Notes: generated by a model not told the origin, from the sequence alone. A stretch of DNA of 64,000 bases from Diphasiastrum complanatum (GCA_029204225.1 CM055094.1:71855884-71919883), one strand, 5' to 3'; counted from the first letter of the stretch, positions 48,241-58,755 are shown. Translations and numbers: made by a program.

Positions 48241-50730
48241 GTAGCGCAGGCATCCCAAAGGGAGCCGGGAACCACGACTTAGCTTCCCAGCCTTCAACTC
48301 TTGCCATCCAAACCCACTTGACATACAAGCAGCCAACTCGCCAACAACGATCAGACTTAACCAACTTGAAATTCCGAAAACCAACATTGAGATCCAACCT
48401 GGCGCCATGCCAAATCGGGGGTCCCGATGTGGGTGACTTCCCTCCAAGCAAGCCGCCCGACATACATCAAACTTAACCAACTCGAAGCTTCATTACAAAC
48501 GAGTAACATCCATTCCAAGCAAGCGGTCTGACTTACATCAGACTTAACCAACCGAAAGCTTCATCACGAGCGCTGGAAGCCAACCTGGCGCCACGCCAGA
48601 CTAGACAGCCATAAATAGGTAACATCCACCCAAGCAAGCCATCCAATTCAGCCGACAGGTTAGAGCCCGTTCACCAAGAGCTTAACCCATTCACATTCAC
48701 GCAAGGAACACTCAAAACCACAAGCCGCGACAGATATGGAAACAACTAATTCCTGGACCAAATGGTCCCGCCAGCATACCACTGGCGCCACGGACCGAAG
48801 GGTCCCGACGGGATACCGCTGGCGTCCCGGGATACGACCCTCAGCTATGTGCCAAGTTAAAAATTTTGAAAGCGGCCTTACAACTGGCGCTTTTACTGAA
48901 CACTGAAACCCAGAAGGTAATCAGAGTCAGTTTGAGAAAAATCCCACTTTATTGATAAATCTGAGAAGGTTACATTTCAAGTGTGTGACCGTGTTGTAAA
49001 GCTACCTTTACAAGCTTCACTTTCGGCGCCATCGGCGCCAGCTATGTCCCCGGCGCCAGCAGCGCTCCTGCTGCTCTCGGCGCTAAAGGCGCCGGCGTCT
49101 CTCCCGGCGCCACTGTGACCAGAATCCAGCCGGCGCCAAGTTCCTATGGCTGAAAATCTTTGATCGGTTCTAGCGGAGTCCAGAGAGCTCAGATCGATGT
49201 GCAATCACCTCACACGATCTAGGCATGATTAAAGGAAGCCTGGGTTTCAATAAAATCTAGAGAGAGAAAATGACTTTCTAGAAAGAGAAAATCCTAGAGA
49301 GAGAAAAACGTGCTTTACCAGCTTGGGTAGAGTGCTTGGTATGAGGGGGGGTGCCGAATCACACCAATACTATAGGGGAGTGCGGGTTGCGACTCAGGAC
49401 GAGCTCCAACCAAGTCTCAGCCTCCCTTGCTGGAATGTTGTCATGGCTCTCGCCTTGGCATGCTAGCGCCCCGGAGACTAGGGTCGGTCACACACTTGAA
49501 ATGTAACCTTCTCAGATTTATCAATAAAGTGGCATTTTCCTTAAACTGACTCTGATTACCTTCTGGGTTTCAGTGTTCGGTAAAAGCGCCAGTTGTAAGG
49601 CCGCTTTCAAAATTTTTAACTTGGCACATAGCTGAGGGTCGTATCCCGGGACGCCAGCGGTATGCCGTCGGGACCATTCGGTCCGTGGCGCCAACGGTAT
49701 GCTGTCGGGACCATTTAGTCCAGGAACTGGTTGTTTCCATATCTGTCGCGGCTTGTGGTTCTGAGTGTTCCTTGCATGAACGTGAATGGGTTAAGCTCTT
49801 GGGGAACGGGCTCTAACCTGTCGGCTGAGTTGGATGGCTTGCTTGGGTGGATGTTACCTGTTTATGGCTGTCCAGTCTGGCGAGGCGCCAGGGTGGCTTC
49901 CAGCGCTCGTGATGAAGCTTTCAGTTGGTTAAGTCTGATGTAAGTCAGACCGCTTGCTTGGAATGGATGTTACTCGTTTGTAACGAAGCTTCGAGTTGGT
50001 TAAGTTTGATGTATGTCGGGCGGCTTGCTTGGAGGGAAGTCACCCACATCGGGACCCCCCATCTGGCATGGCGCCAGGTTGGATCTCAATGTTGGTCCTC
50101 GGAACTTCAAGTTGGTTAAGTCTGATCGTTGTTGGCGAGTTGGCTGCTTGTATGTCAAGTGGGTTCGGATGGCAAGAGTTGAAAGCTGGGAAGCTAAGTC
50201 GTGTTTCCCGGCTCCCTTTGGGATGCCTGCGCTACAGACCGACCCTAGTCTCCGGGGCGCTAGCATGCCAAGGCGAGAGCCATGACAACATTCCAGCAAG
50301 GGAGGCTGAGACTTGGTTGGAGCTCACCCTGAGTCGCAACCCCCACTCCCCTATAGTATTGGTGTGATTCGGCACCCCCCCTCATACCAAGCACTCTACC
50401 CAAGCTGGTAAAGCACGTTTTTCTCTCTCTAGGATTTCCTCTTTCTAGAAAGTCATTTTCTCTCTCTAGATTTTATTGATCCCCAGGCTTTAATCATGCC
50501 TAGATCGTGTGAGGTGATTGCACATCGATCTGAGCTCTCTGGACTCCGCTAGAACCGATCAAAGATTTTCAGCCATAGGAACTTGGCGTCGGCTGGATTT
50601 TGGTGACAGTGGCGCCGGGAGCGGCGCCGGCGCCATTGGCCCCGGGAGCAGCAGGGGCGCTGCTGGCGCCGGGGACATAGCTGGCGCCGATGGCGCCGGA
50701 AGTAAAGCTTGTAAAGGTAGCTTTACAACA
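48241..50730. mobile_element. Head-to-head, permuted duplication of a 1.25-kb GC-rich unit
   Basis: Segment A is at 49490-50235 and inverted at 48241-48986. Segment B is at 50236-50730 and inverted at 48992-49489. So the right half reads A-B, while the left half read on its own strand reads B-A. Both are GC-rich with many GGCGCC hexamers. Frames at 48977-49204 (minus) and 50518-50748 (plus) are paralogous (MHIDLSSLDSARTDQRFSAI, then Gly/Ala repeats) but look like low-complexity artefacts. No terminal repeats or transposase were found; the unit may be the leader or LTR part of an unknown retrotransposon. Confidence 0.8.
48450..48680. repeat. Internal repeats of segment A
   Basis: 'acttaaccaactcgaagctt' with 'agtaacatcca..ccaagcaagc' is repeated three to four times in 230 bp, and again inverted at 49840-50060. 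Confidence 0.75.
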
Positions 50731-52585
50731 TCCACCCCACCTTTATAAAATCTGATGTCCTCATCAGATGTCAGATTAAAGTAAAGGTGTTGTGAAGAAT
50801 TGCCAAAAATTGGCAAATCTAGCTTGATCAAAAACCATGTAGAATAGTGTAAATTGTGTACACACGTGGGTCCCACACATGTGAGGCCATGATGCCACAT
50901 GGGAAACCCATCCTAATGTAGGTTAGGTCAAGTCAAGAGAGTTGGTCATGTCTATTTGGTGGTCATCCCTACTTTATAGGACCTACACCTAAGTTTAAGG
51001 TGAAAATTTGACCAACTAGCTACCTACCAAGCATAACTCTAGGAAATAGACTATGGTTTCATTTTAGGTCAAGGAGAGTGAGTTAACTTCCTTATTACAT
51101 GCTGGAAATCCACCTAACTTCAAGAAGGAAGTCGAATTTGCTATGTATTCCCTCTCTCCATAGTGAGAAGATAGAAAATTTTTGGAGCTCATTGGCAATC
51201 TCAAGCTAGTTCACTATGTACATTGAGTTTTTGTGATCCAAATGAAACCAAATCAATTTCTATTTGTTTCTCAGGTTGAAGGCCGTACTAAAACCTGTAG
51301 TACACATGTGTGGGCTCGGATTTCAATGTTGATCAATGCTTTTGATTGTTAATGCTTGTTGTTTGTCAAACTGCCAATCTAGATCAACTTTTTTGTGTCT
51401 AGTTTTTTGATAGATTGTTAAGCAAGCATCCAATCACTCTTGTGGATCTTTTGTAGATCCATTTATGGTCCTAAAGTACAGTACTTTCACAGGTGTCTCC
51501 CAATTAAAATAACTATACATTTAAGCTACTTGGCACAGTACTCAATTTACTGGCCATTTTTTATTAACATTGAAGCTGGCACGCCACAAGTCGGAGGCTC
51601 AGCTCTTTGTACTGAAAAATTACATAACTTGAAAATATATCTTTGTCTGGGAAAAGCGTAGATTTGATATCGCTTTCGTAAAACCCGAGAACCTTATTAA
51701 CTGGTGACAGAGGCCTTTCTTTGAAATGTTCGTCCCTATCGCTTCTGACTTTCGACTTTGGAACTCCTTTGAGCTCCTGATTTGTCCTTGATGCACTTTG
51801 TGTTGAGCTCCCTGAGCTCCAGATTTGTTCAGTTCCGCACAGGTATCAAGGCTCCCTGAGCCGCAGGATTTATCGTTTGATTGCCCACTTTATGGTCCAC
51901 TCCGTGCCTTGTTGCTTCTGCACCTTGATTTCTCTCCTTGTCCCAGCCTGATCTTGATACTTTTCCATCTTGGCTCTTTAAGGTAGGCAAAGATTGAGTA
52001 CTCCGCAATGCACCTCTCACTTAGCTTGAAGTAGCTCTTTGAATCAGCCCAAATGTAACCATTGACCTCGTGGAAAGCCAAAGGGTCGCACCAGTTTGAT
52101 CCGCATCCGAACTATCTCTTCACGTTTGTTTGAAGCACCATGTCCGTCGCGCAAAACTTGACTTTCACAATTCCATCACTGGTCAGTTGCCTCATAGTCA
52201 AAACAAGAAGTGTACATCGAGCTTGGCTTCAAGTAGCTCTCTTTGAATCAGAAACATGCACCCAGAGTTTGCACTAATCCAATCTCAACGCGAACTGTCC
52301 CTTAGCGTCCGTTCGAAATACCAAGTCTCTCATGCAAGACTCAACTTTCACAGTTCCTTCATTGATCAGCTGCCTTACACGTAACACAAGCCAGCGTACT
52401 CATATGTTTCCTCATCATTGCTGGTCCAGAGAAAGCCTATAACAAACTTTCCTTTCCACAACAAAAACTTGTCAACTTATTAGGTCCAAAGTTCGCCAGT
52501 CTCCTCGTGTGAGTATGGCTAGGTCACCTTGAATTTGCCCCCATTTTGATCAACTTTCATTCAAAATTTGCCCCAAGAGAGAGGC
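50731..52585. other. Unassigned sequence
   Basis: No known domain was seen. Apart from the two-copy stretch at 52015-52400 (listed separately) it is unique in the window. Position suggests it is inside the interruption of duplicated block copy 2; the last bases before 52588 read AGGCTG, which would match a hAT end, but the evidence is thin. Confidence 0.4.
52015..52400 (-). other. Two imperfect tandem copies of an unknown coding-like unit
   Basis: Minus-strand readings of the two copies are similar: RQLINEGTVKVESCMRDLVF and RQLTSDGIVKVKFCATDMVL, each followed by a Thr-X-X-Lys and later 'DSKS/RxY'. Similarity at protein level between diverged copies points to an old domain duplication under coding constraint. 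I do not recognise the family. Confidence 0.4.
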
Positions 52586-52589
52586 TGAT

Positions 52590-53217
52590 ATAATAAGATA
52601 GCACGCTTTGCATATTATCCTTATAATAAGAAATTAGCGCTTTTGCTAAGGCGGTTGGTGATCTCACTTGTCACTTGGTGCTCGATCGTGCCAGCTCTAA
52701 TTAAGGCTGTTGGTCAAAAGCAATGCGCTGAGAGTAGTTCTTTCGAGTATATATCCATATTACACAGTGACAATGCTTCTTGGTTTCCAATGGAAGGCTC
52801 GAACTTGAGACCAAAGAAACTTTGGATGTCAAGCGTTAACCAATTGAGCCAACTCCCTTGGGTTACACAGTGACAATGAAAAGAGTAGCTTTGAATTAGG
52901 TTTTTGCTTCTTTGGTTTCCAGCTAACGAAAAGTTTGTCTCAGCATAAACGCCTCCAAGCCTTATAAGATGTGTTCTTTGTAGGTTCTTATAAATAAAGC
53001 TAGAATTATGGGCAAAATTCAGTTGTATTTCTTATGCCATTTGTGATAGAAATAATTGGCTTATAGTCGATCCTCAAGCGCTATATGGATTTGATGTCTT
53101 TTTTATTCTGCTATTTTATATATCATGAGCTGCCAGCTACGGTGCCCTACATACAGATCATTACAGATGGCAGAATAAAGCTGGAGAGACATTAGTTTTC
53201 ATGGATCTTTAAAATCT
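52590..53217. repeat. Long duplicated block, copy 2 right part
   Basis: Collinear with 10622-11147 apart from one SINE (52776-52862). It ends at 'ttaaaatctg' (53217), where inverted copia A LTR sequence starts. Confidence 0.88.
52760..52878 (-). mobile_element. tRNA-derived SINE with target-site duplication
   Basis: The 87-bp insert at 52776-52862 is a copy of the SINEs at 46.6-46.8 kb. It is flanked by 16-bp direct repeats ttacacagtgacaatg (52760-52775, 52863-52878). The paralogous site in copy 1, near 10795, reads ttacacagtgacagtg once and holds no insert. Confidence 0.92.
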
Positions 53218-53756
53218 GGTAGTTAAGTAATTAATTTGATTATGTTTAGGCTGGAAATATGCGAGTAATAGGTGCTAGAATCATGATAGCTAGTAGATAA
53301 ATGTGTGATGATGTGGCAGTCTAGACATGCTTCATGCTGAGTAGTGGACAGGTGTTGTATGGAGATTACATGTACTAGCAATAATCAATGAAGTGACTAT
53401 GTATTGTTTTGGAGTAATGAAGAAGTCCTTTTAGCAGTATAATATTCCGTTGTGTGGATTGTGTAGATTGATGCTTGATTATGCTTATTGGATGTGTCCT
53501 TTGGTTGCATCATGATCAATGCATGCTTAAAACACTTAACAGTTTCCAACTAGAAAAGTACACCTACCAAATTTACTTTCTATAATTTCTATCGATGTCT
53601 TTGATTGGAATCCAACTCCTAACCTCTAGAAGAGAAGGAGCACTACATGAATGTGATTTCCAAAGAGAAGCTCCCATATCATTATAGCAGGTTCTCTTAC
53701 TTGTCATCAAATAAACAGTACAATACATACACTACCGTACACGAAGAGTTCCCGTA
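53218..53756 (+). repeat. Inverted copia A LTR and flank
   Basis: 53218-53530 is the inverse of 11770-11448 (the 3' LTR of copia A), and 53531-53756 the inverse of the adjoining flank down to about 11226. The LTR lacks its first 20 or so bases. Confidence 0.88.
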
Positions 53757-54288
53757 CCTGATTTTCTTCCATGGATTGAATCTCCTCTTTCATCGCTCTC
53801 CTCCAGCTTGGCCAATACTTGGATTGCTTCGCTTCTGCCAAGGTTTTTGGCTCTAGTATGAGATCATCTTTTACTTCCATTAGATATATCATGTCTCCAT
53901 ACTTTTTCGATGGCCTTTTGACTCTTGTTGATTTTCTAATGTCACTTGGAAAACTGTCTTGGCCTGGTTTCTTTTCTTCTTCATGATTCTTTTTTGTTGC
54001 ATTGTCATGCACTTCAGCTTCTAGTTCCACATTAAGATCTTTGAACTGATCTTGTAATGGATCATCTGGCTTTATTTGAGCTTCTATTTCTAGATAGGAT
54101 TTTCTAGGAGCAATTGTTTCATAGAACGTTTTGTCCTCATAGAATTCTACATCTCTTGAAACTATCACTTTCTCAGTTTCTGGGATATTCATCTCAAGAA
54201 GTGATTCCATCCTCGCTTTCCAGAATGAATAGTTACTTGAGGTAAACCTATCATTGGCTTCCAATATGACTCCACTTGACGTAGCCAT
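53707..54288 (-). CDS. Chimeric 193-aa ORF (copia gag start + copia A integrase/RT segment + LTR flank)
   Basis: The uninterrupted frame starts with a copia E/D-type gag N-terminus (MATSSGVILEANDRFTSSNY, FWKARMESLLEMN), passes at about 54185 into the copia A segment (KVIVSRDVEFYEDKTFYE ... STRVKRPSKKYGDMIYL ... WPSWRRAMKEEIQSMEENQV) and ends in inverted copia A flank. The junctions fall in short shared strings (near 'gggatat', and 'gagttcc'). Function is unlikely; it shows how two families recombined. It has no stop codons, in contrast to copia A itself. Confidence 0.8.
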   Translation of the reverse strand: MATSSGVILEANDRFTSSNYSFWKARMESLLEMNIPETEKVIVSRDVEFYEDKTFYETIAPRKSYLEIEAQIKPDDPLQDQFKDLNVELEAEVHDNATKKNHEEEKKPGQDSFPSDIRKSTRVKRPSKKYGDMIYLMEVKDDLILEPKTLAEAKQSKYWPSWRRAMKEEIQSMEENQVRELFVYGSVCIVLFI

Positions 54289-54335
54289 GTAGCAATGACC
54301 TGATCCTCTCTTTCAACCTGTTTCAATGCACAAAG
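54289..54335 (-). other. Start of a copia leader (element F), interrupted
   Basis: 'gacctgatcctctctttcaacc' and 'aatgcacaaag' match the leader next to gag of copia E (63155-63205). The leader resumes at 58756 after the copia D insertion. CAAAG at 54331-54335 is the target-site duplication. Confidence 0.85.
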
Positions 54336-54597
54336 TGTGAAGGATTTCAGATCATTGAAGATCCAATCCCTGATCTTTGGTTACAATAAGGAGCAAACCA
54401 ACAATCCTGCCAATGTAGAAAAATCAGCATCTACATACAAAATGAGATGCAAACTCCAAGAGATATTGATCAAACATGAACCAAAACATAAACTATGTTT
54501 GTTGTCCATACAATTATAGTACCCTACTGTATTTCACACATGTGGAACCGAAAATAGCAATAGCATTCTACACACAATAAATGAGCATTCTAGAACA
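54336..54597 (-). repeat. 3' LTR of copia D (truncated)
   Basis: It matches 58097-58345 from 'tgtgaaggatttcagatcatt' to 'aataaatgagcatt'. Beyond about 54597 the sequence differs from the right LTR. Confidence 0.85.
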
Positions 54598-54761
54598 ACT
54601 CCAACAATAAGATATTGCAAAACAATGTAGCTAGTTTGTCCAAATCTTGACAATTTGCACACATCCACATGAAATAACTCAAACATGAGATAGAACAAGT
54701 AAACTAAACTTGAACAACACTTCCTTGCTGCTACTTTGACCTTACTTGAGTCTTCAATAAG

Positions 54762-55415
54762 CTACAAAAACAGATCCATAACATCTTTGACAATTACCTC
54801 TCGTTTGATGCTCTTGACTAGCTCCAAATTGCCACCTTTCCTTTTGTGTTGTTGAAGCCCTTTGAGACCAACCTCTTGATCTTCCTCTTGAACATCAAAC
54901 TCATTGAATAGACTTTGTTTTCCAGATCCATTACTTGCTTTTCCAGTATGAAAACCATGAGAACCAATATCCACTTGCATAGCATCATCTACACAAGAAA
55001 ATTCTCCAAAACATGTGAGTAAAGCAAAGTGAGTCGCTTCCACTTGCTTACCTTTCTCTTGAATATAAAAGATATGAATATCTTCAGACCTGAACCTCTG
55101 GAAATACTCCCTCTCAAACATATGATCTAGAATCAACAAGATCTCATCAATGCTTGATCTCGATCTTCCATAAAGGTTAGTGAAAACAATGTCACCAATG
55201 TCACCATCATAAATCAAAAGATAGATTCCAAACTTTCCATCCATCATGAAGTAGATTATGTGAGGATGAGTATCAAACCTAATAAATCCAGCGTTTTTGA
55301 GTCCATAACAAACCTCAATAAGCTCATCAATGAAAATCTCCCTTGCCTTGAAGAAATTGCCTCTCGTTTTGCTCCATGTAGTCTTCTCCAACCAACCTTT
55401 TTCCATCTTGATCAT
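54762..55415 (-). pseudogene. Degenerate copia reverse transcriptase in copia D
   Basis: The 217-aa frame includes GLKNAGFIRFDTHPHIIYF, then LLIYDGDIGDIVFTNL. In copia RT the blocks are 'l..lGF..s..dp..y' and 'lilYVDDi..t'; here the catalytic box has become YDGDIGDI, so it cannot be active. SIDEILLILDHMFEREYF may match the following thumb. The rest, with KGKQVEATHFALL and basic stretches, has no known motif. Confidence 0.5.
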
Positions 55416-55432
55416 GAGTGATCAGTTCATAA

Positions 55433-56356
55433 TCATAGAATCCTTTGAGTTGATGAAGAGATGTGAGATCCATGACTTGGATCTATCTTCCCAAGAACCA
55501 ATCTTCCATTGCTCTTTCCTTCATAAGATTCTCTCTTAATGATTGCATCATAAGAAGTAGAAACCTCAAAAACATTAGAAGCCATGAAAAAAATGAGTAG
55601 CACCTTCAACATAAGGATGATTGAACTCTTTTTTTTCAAACAAGAACTTCTACTCAATGTTTTAGGTAATGACTCATATGATAATGATTCTTCCTTACTT
55701 TCATTAACAATGACATTATTCAAAGTACATCCTACTTTGAACTCTTCACATACTTCTCTCCTTCTTGACTTGTGACTATCTTCCTCACCAAGTTTCTTGA
55801 TAGAACCACTTGAACTACTCTCTTTATGAAGACATGTGACTCCATTTGCTGGAAAAATGACTTTCTCGGACTCATCACAAAATAATGTAGAAGACCCACC
55901 TCCTTCATGCATGCACCTAGCAACATCTTTTTCCATATGATCAAAGAAATCATTAGCAACAATCTTTTCCAAGAAAGAACCTTCACCTCCATTGATGAAG
56001 TTAGCTCTTTCCTTACCTTTTGCATGCTTGCACTTGCCATGAAAAACCTTTGAAACACCATCATTATCCTCAAGTCTAGCCAAGTTAGCACAAAGATGAA
56101 CATCTCCAAGAAGCATATTAGATCTTGACCTAGATCTAGCATAAGGAAGCTTTTTAGACTTTGCGTAAGATCCACCAATCTTATTGATGCTAAAAGGTAA
56201 CTTTGGAAAGTTGAGACCAATCTCCTTTTCCATTCCATCCTTTTTGTTAGCCATGACAAAAGCATCAAGCTTGAAAAGTCTATCTTGTCTATTGCCCCTA
56301 GCAATCAAGATTTCTACATTTGTAATGAAACAAGCATCACCACCAAACTTTACCAT
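55433..56356 (-). CDS. 307-aa ORF of unknown function inside copia D
   Basis: Its first 45 residues are copia pre-integrase (GDACFITNVEILIARGNRQD, RLFKLDAFV). The remaining 260 residues match nothing I know: basic, Ser/Lys-rich, with LLGDVHLCANLARLEDNDGV, VFHGKCKHAKGKERANFING and a hydrophobic helix LMLKVLLIFFMASNVF near the end. It takes the place of the integrase core and is free of stops, unlike neighbouring gag. It may be a captured host exon, a diverged element ORF, or chance in AT-rich sequence. Confidence 0.5.
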   Translation of the reverse strand: MVKFGGDACFITNVEILIARGNRQDRLFKLDAFVMANKKDGMEKEIGLNFPKLPFSINKIGGSYAKSKKLPYARSRSRSNMLLGDVHLCANLARLEDNDGVSKVFHGKCKHAKGKERANFINGGEGSFLEKIVANDFFDHMEKDVARCMHEGGGSSTLFCDESEKVIFPANGVTCLHKESSSSGSIKKLGEEDSHKSRRREVCEEFKVGCTLNNVIVNESKEESLSYESLPKTLSRSSCLKKKSSIILMLKVLLIFFMASNVFEVSTSYDAIIKRESYEGKSNGRLVLGKIDPSHGSHISSSTQRIL

Positions 56357-56484
56357 GTATCATTTCTCTGTCATTTGACCAACACTTAACAAATTCTTTG
56401 AAAGTGAAGGAATGTAAAGAACACCATCAAGTCTTGCTTTCCTATTAGTAGAGAGACAAATAGGAATTGAACCAGTACCTTCAA

Positions 56485-57530
56485 TTACACACTCACCACC
56501 ATTGGCCATTGAATTGCTTTCTTGGCTCCATCATAAGTGACCAAAGAAGTAAAGAACTCATTGTGACTAGTCATGTGTGAACTAGCTCCACTATCAATCC
56601 ACCATGAATCTTTGTCACCTTCGCTTGATATTAGACTTGAAGAACACATCAAAAGAGAATGACAACCACCTAGATCCTCATCATTAGTAGTAAAGTTGAT
56701 TTGCTTGCTACCTTCATCTCTTTGCTTCTTCAAATACTCATTTGCAAAATGCCCTTTGATTCCACAATAAAAGCATTTTAACTTCGACTTTTCTTTCTTT
56801 CTTTTTGCCAAAAGAAGAAGTCTCACCTTGATCTTGCCCTTTAGACCACTTGCCTTTGCCTTTGCCCTTGAACTTGCCTTTGATGAACATAGCCACCTCT
56901 TCATATTGAGATGTCGATATAGATCCACCTCCTCTTGATTGAAGCCTATACTCCTCATTTACCAAGATCTCTTGCAAATCCACAATACTTGGCAAAGTAT
57001 TTTGAATAGCAAAACTTTGAACAAGATTAGCATGATCATCCAAGTATAACTTGAACAAGTTCTACCTCCTTAATGCTTTTATCAATACATGCTAACTCGT
57101 CATTGAATGCCTTAACCCTCAAAACAAAAGCATGAGTACTCTCTTCCTTCTTTTGCAAACTTTGAAAGATTTGCCTCCTAAGAGTAAGCACTCTTTATGT
57201 AGACTTGGATTCATAAAGCTTCTTCAAAGCTTCCCAAGCCTCCAAACATGATGTGCACTTACCAATCTCCTTGAGAAGTTCATTGGTAACATTCATCTTA
57301 ATCATAGCTTTCTTTGTTCTCTTGTCATACCTCACTTGATCTTGAGGTGCTTGAGGCCTCTCCTCCACACCTGCAACACTCTCCATCAACTCATTCATCT
57401 CCAATAAGGACTCCATTCTCACCTTCCAAGTAGAATAGTTGATTGAGGTAAGCCTATCATTGCTCTCCAACATAAAGCCTCCACTTGTAGCCATGTTGAA
57501 GTGACCTGATCTTATTCTTTCAACCTGTTC
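56485..57530 (-). pseudogene. Copia D gag, zinc knuckle and protease
   Basis: Gag starts MATSGGFMLESNDRLTSINY then WKVRMESLLEMN (near 57490) and goes on through MIKMNVTNELLKEIGKCTS and LKKLYESKST to a TAA near 57200. After frame changes come LPSIVDLQEILVNEEYRLQ and the knuckle CFYCGIKGHFANEYL, where the last Cys is Tyr, so zinc binding is doubtful. Protease follows as WWIDSGASSHMTSHNEFF (near 56560-56610). Confidence 0.85.
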
Positions 57531-58084
57531 CAATGCACAAACCAATCTCTTGAATCTCAACAAATAAACTCAACAAGAAATCACAAAGATATGGAACCTC
57601 TCAAATCTCTTCTAGCACTTCTAACTAGAAAATCAACACATAGAATAGTGAAATCTTGATCAACCTATGATCTATCCTCAATCTAATGATTCTTGCCACT
57701 TTCTAAGATTGAAACACACTCAAATGAAGTTCAGTAACCTCGCAAACTAGAGATCCAATCAAAAATAGGGTTTTGACAAAATCACAAAAAATTGAATATC
57801 TCAAATTCTACATGCAATTTCTAGAAACTTGATATATCTTCTTGTAGTCTCCAATGAGACCTTCCTAATGCACCGAAAATCATTCAAATCCAGTAAGCCA
57901 AGTGTGAAATTGGAATTGATCAAGTATATAACCCTATATTGAGTTTTGACCTACAAAAGATCAATTCTACACATGCAAAAATGCTTATTTTTTAGTAGAA
58001 ATCAATCTAGCATGCTCTAGCATTGGTAACTCCTCCAAATCCTCGCTAAAGATGGCTGATCCTTTCATAACCTAAAACACAATA

Positions 58085-58096
58085 GCTCTGATACCA
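58085..58096 (-). promoter_or_regulatory. Primer-binding site of copia D (initiator-Met tRNA type)
   Basis: The minus strand reads TGGTATCAGAGC directly next to the LTR edge at 58097. Confidence 0.9.
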
Positions 58097-58750
58097 TGTG
58101 AAGGATTTCAGATCATTCAAGATCCAATCCATGTCCCTGATCTTTGGTTACAATAAGGAGCAAACCAACAATTTTGCCAATGTAGAAAAATTAGCATCTA
58201 CATACAAAATGAGATGCAAACTCTAAGAGATATTGATCAAACATGAACCAAAACATAAAATATGTTTGCTTTCCGTACAATTTCAGTACCCTACCATATT
58301 TCACACATGTGAAACCAAAAATATCAATAAATGAGCATTATACACACAAGATTGCAAGATAACACCAAGATAGTGCACCAATGAGTAGTAGAACCCAAAG
58401 AGGACCATGTATAATGATGAAATGAGAGATAGAAGAGAGAAGATGTGTCTCTCCATGAGTTACATCCTTTTATAGAGTTTTCAAACCCTATTTGGCCACT
58501 TGGCTTTCCTTCCAAAATGTAAACCCTACTATTTTTGGGTCTAGATTCAATGTACCCAAAGTTCAAATTTGAATCTCTCTCAAACTCAACTACCAACTTT
58601 CCCACACTTTCAAAAAGTGTTTACCGAATGTATTTTGAACTACTATAACTTCAAAAAGTTTATCTCTAAGTCTAAAATGAGTTTTGGCCTCTTATTGGCA
58701 ATTTACCAAAATATGACTAAACTAGACTAAACTAGTTGAAATCTCTTACA
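58097..58750 (-). repeat. 5' LTR of copia D
   Basis: About 654 bp. On the plus strand it starts TGTGAAGGATTTC and ends GAAATCTCTTACA, near-inverted termini. The minus strand has CTATAAAAGG near 58470-58480, a good TATA box for the element transcript. Confidence 0.88.
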
Positions 58751-58755
58751 CAAAG

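Larger units (their letters stand above)
54336..58750 (-). mobile_element. Ty1/copia retrotransposon D, nested, internally rearranged
   Basis: It starts TGTGAAGGATTTC (54336) and ends GAAATCTCTTACA (58750), with CAAAG on both sides (54331-54335 and 58751-58755), a 5-bp target-site duplication. The right LTR, primer site, leader, gag, zinc knuckle and protease/pre-integrase follow in order on the minus strand. Integrase is replaced by an unrelated ORF and only a broken RT trace remains before the left LTR, of which about 260 bp match the right LTR. Confidence 0.88.

Noticed and set aside
48977-49204. Gly/Ala-rich ORF and its paralogue at 50518-50748 as real genes
   Set aside because: Low-complexity translation of GGCGCC-rich DNA; conserved only because the segment is duplicated.
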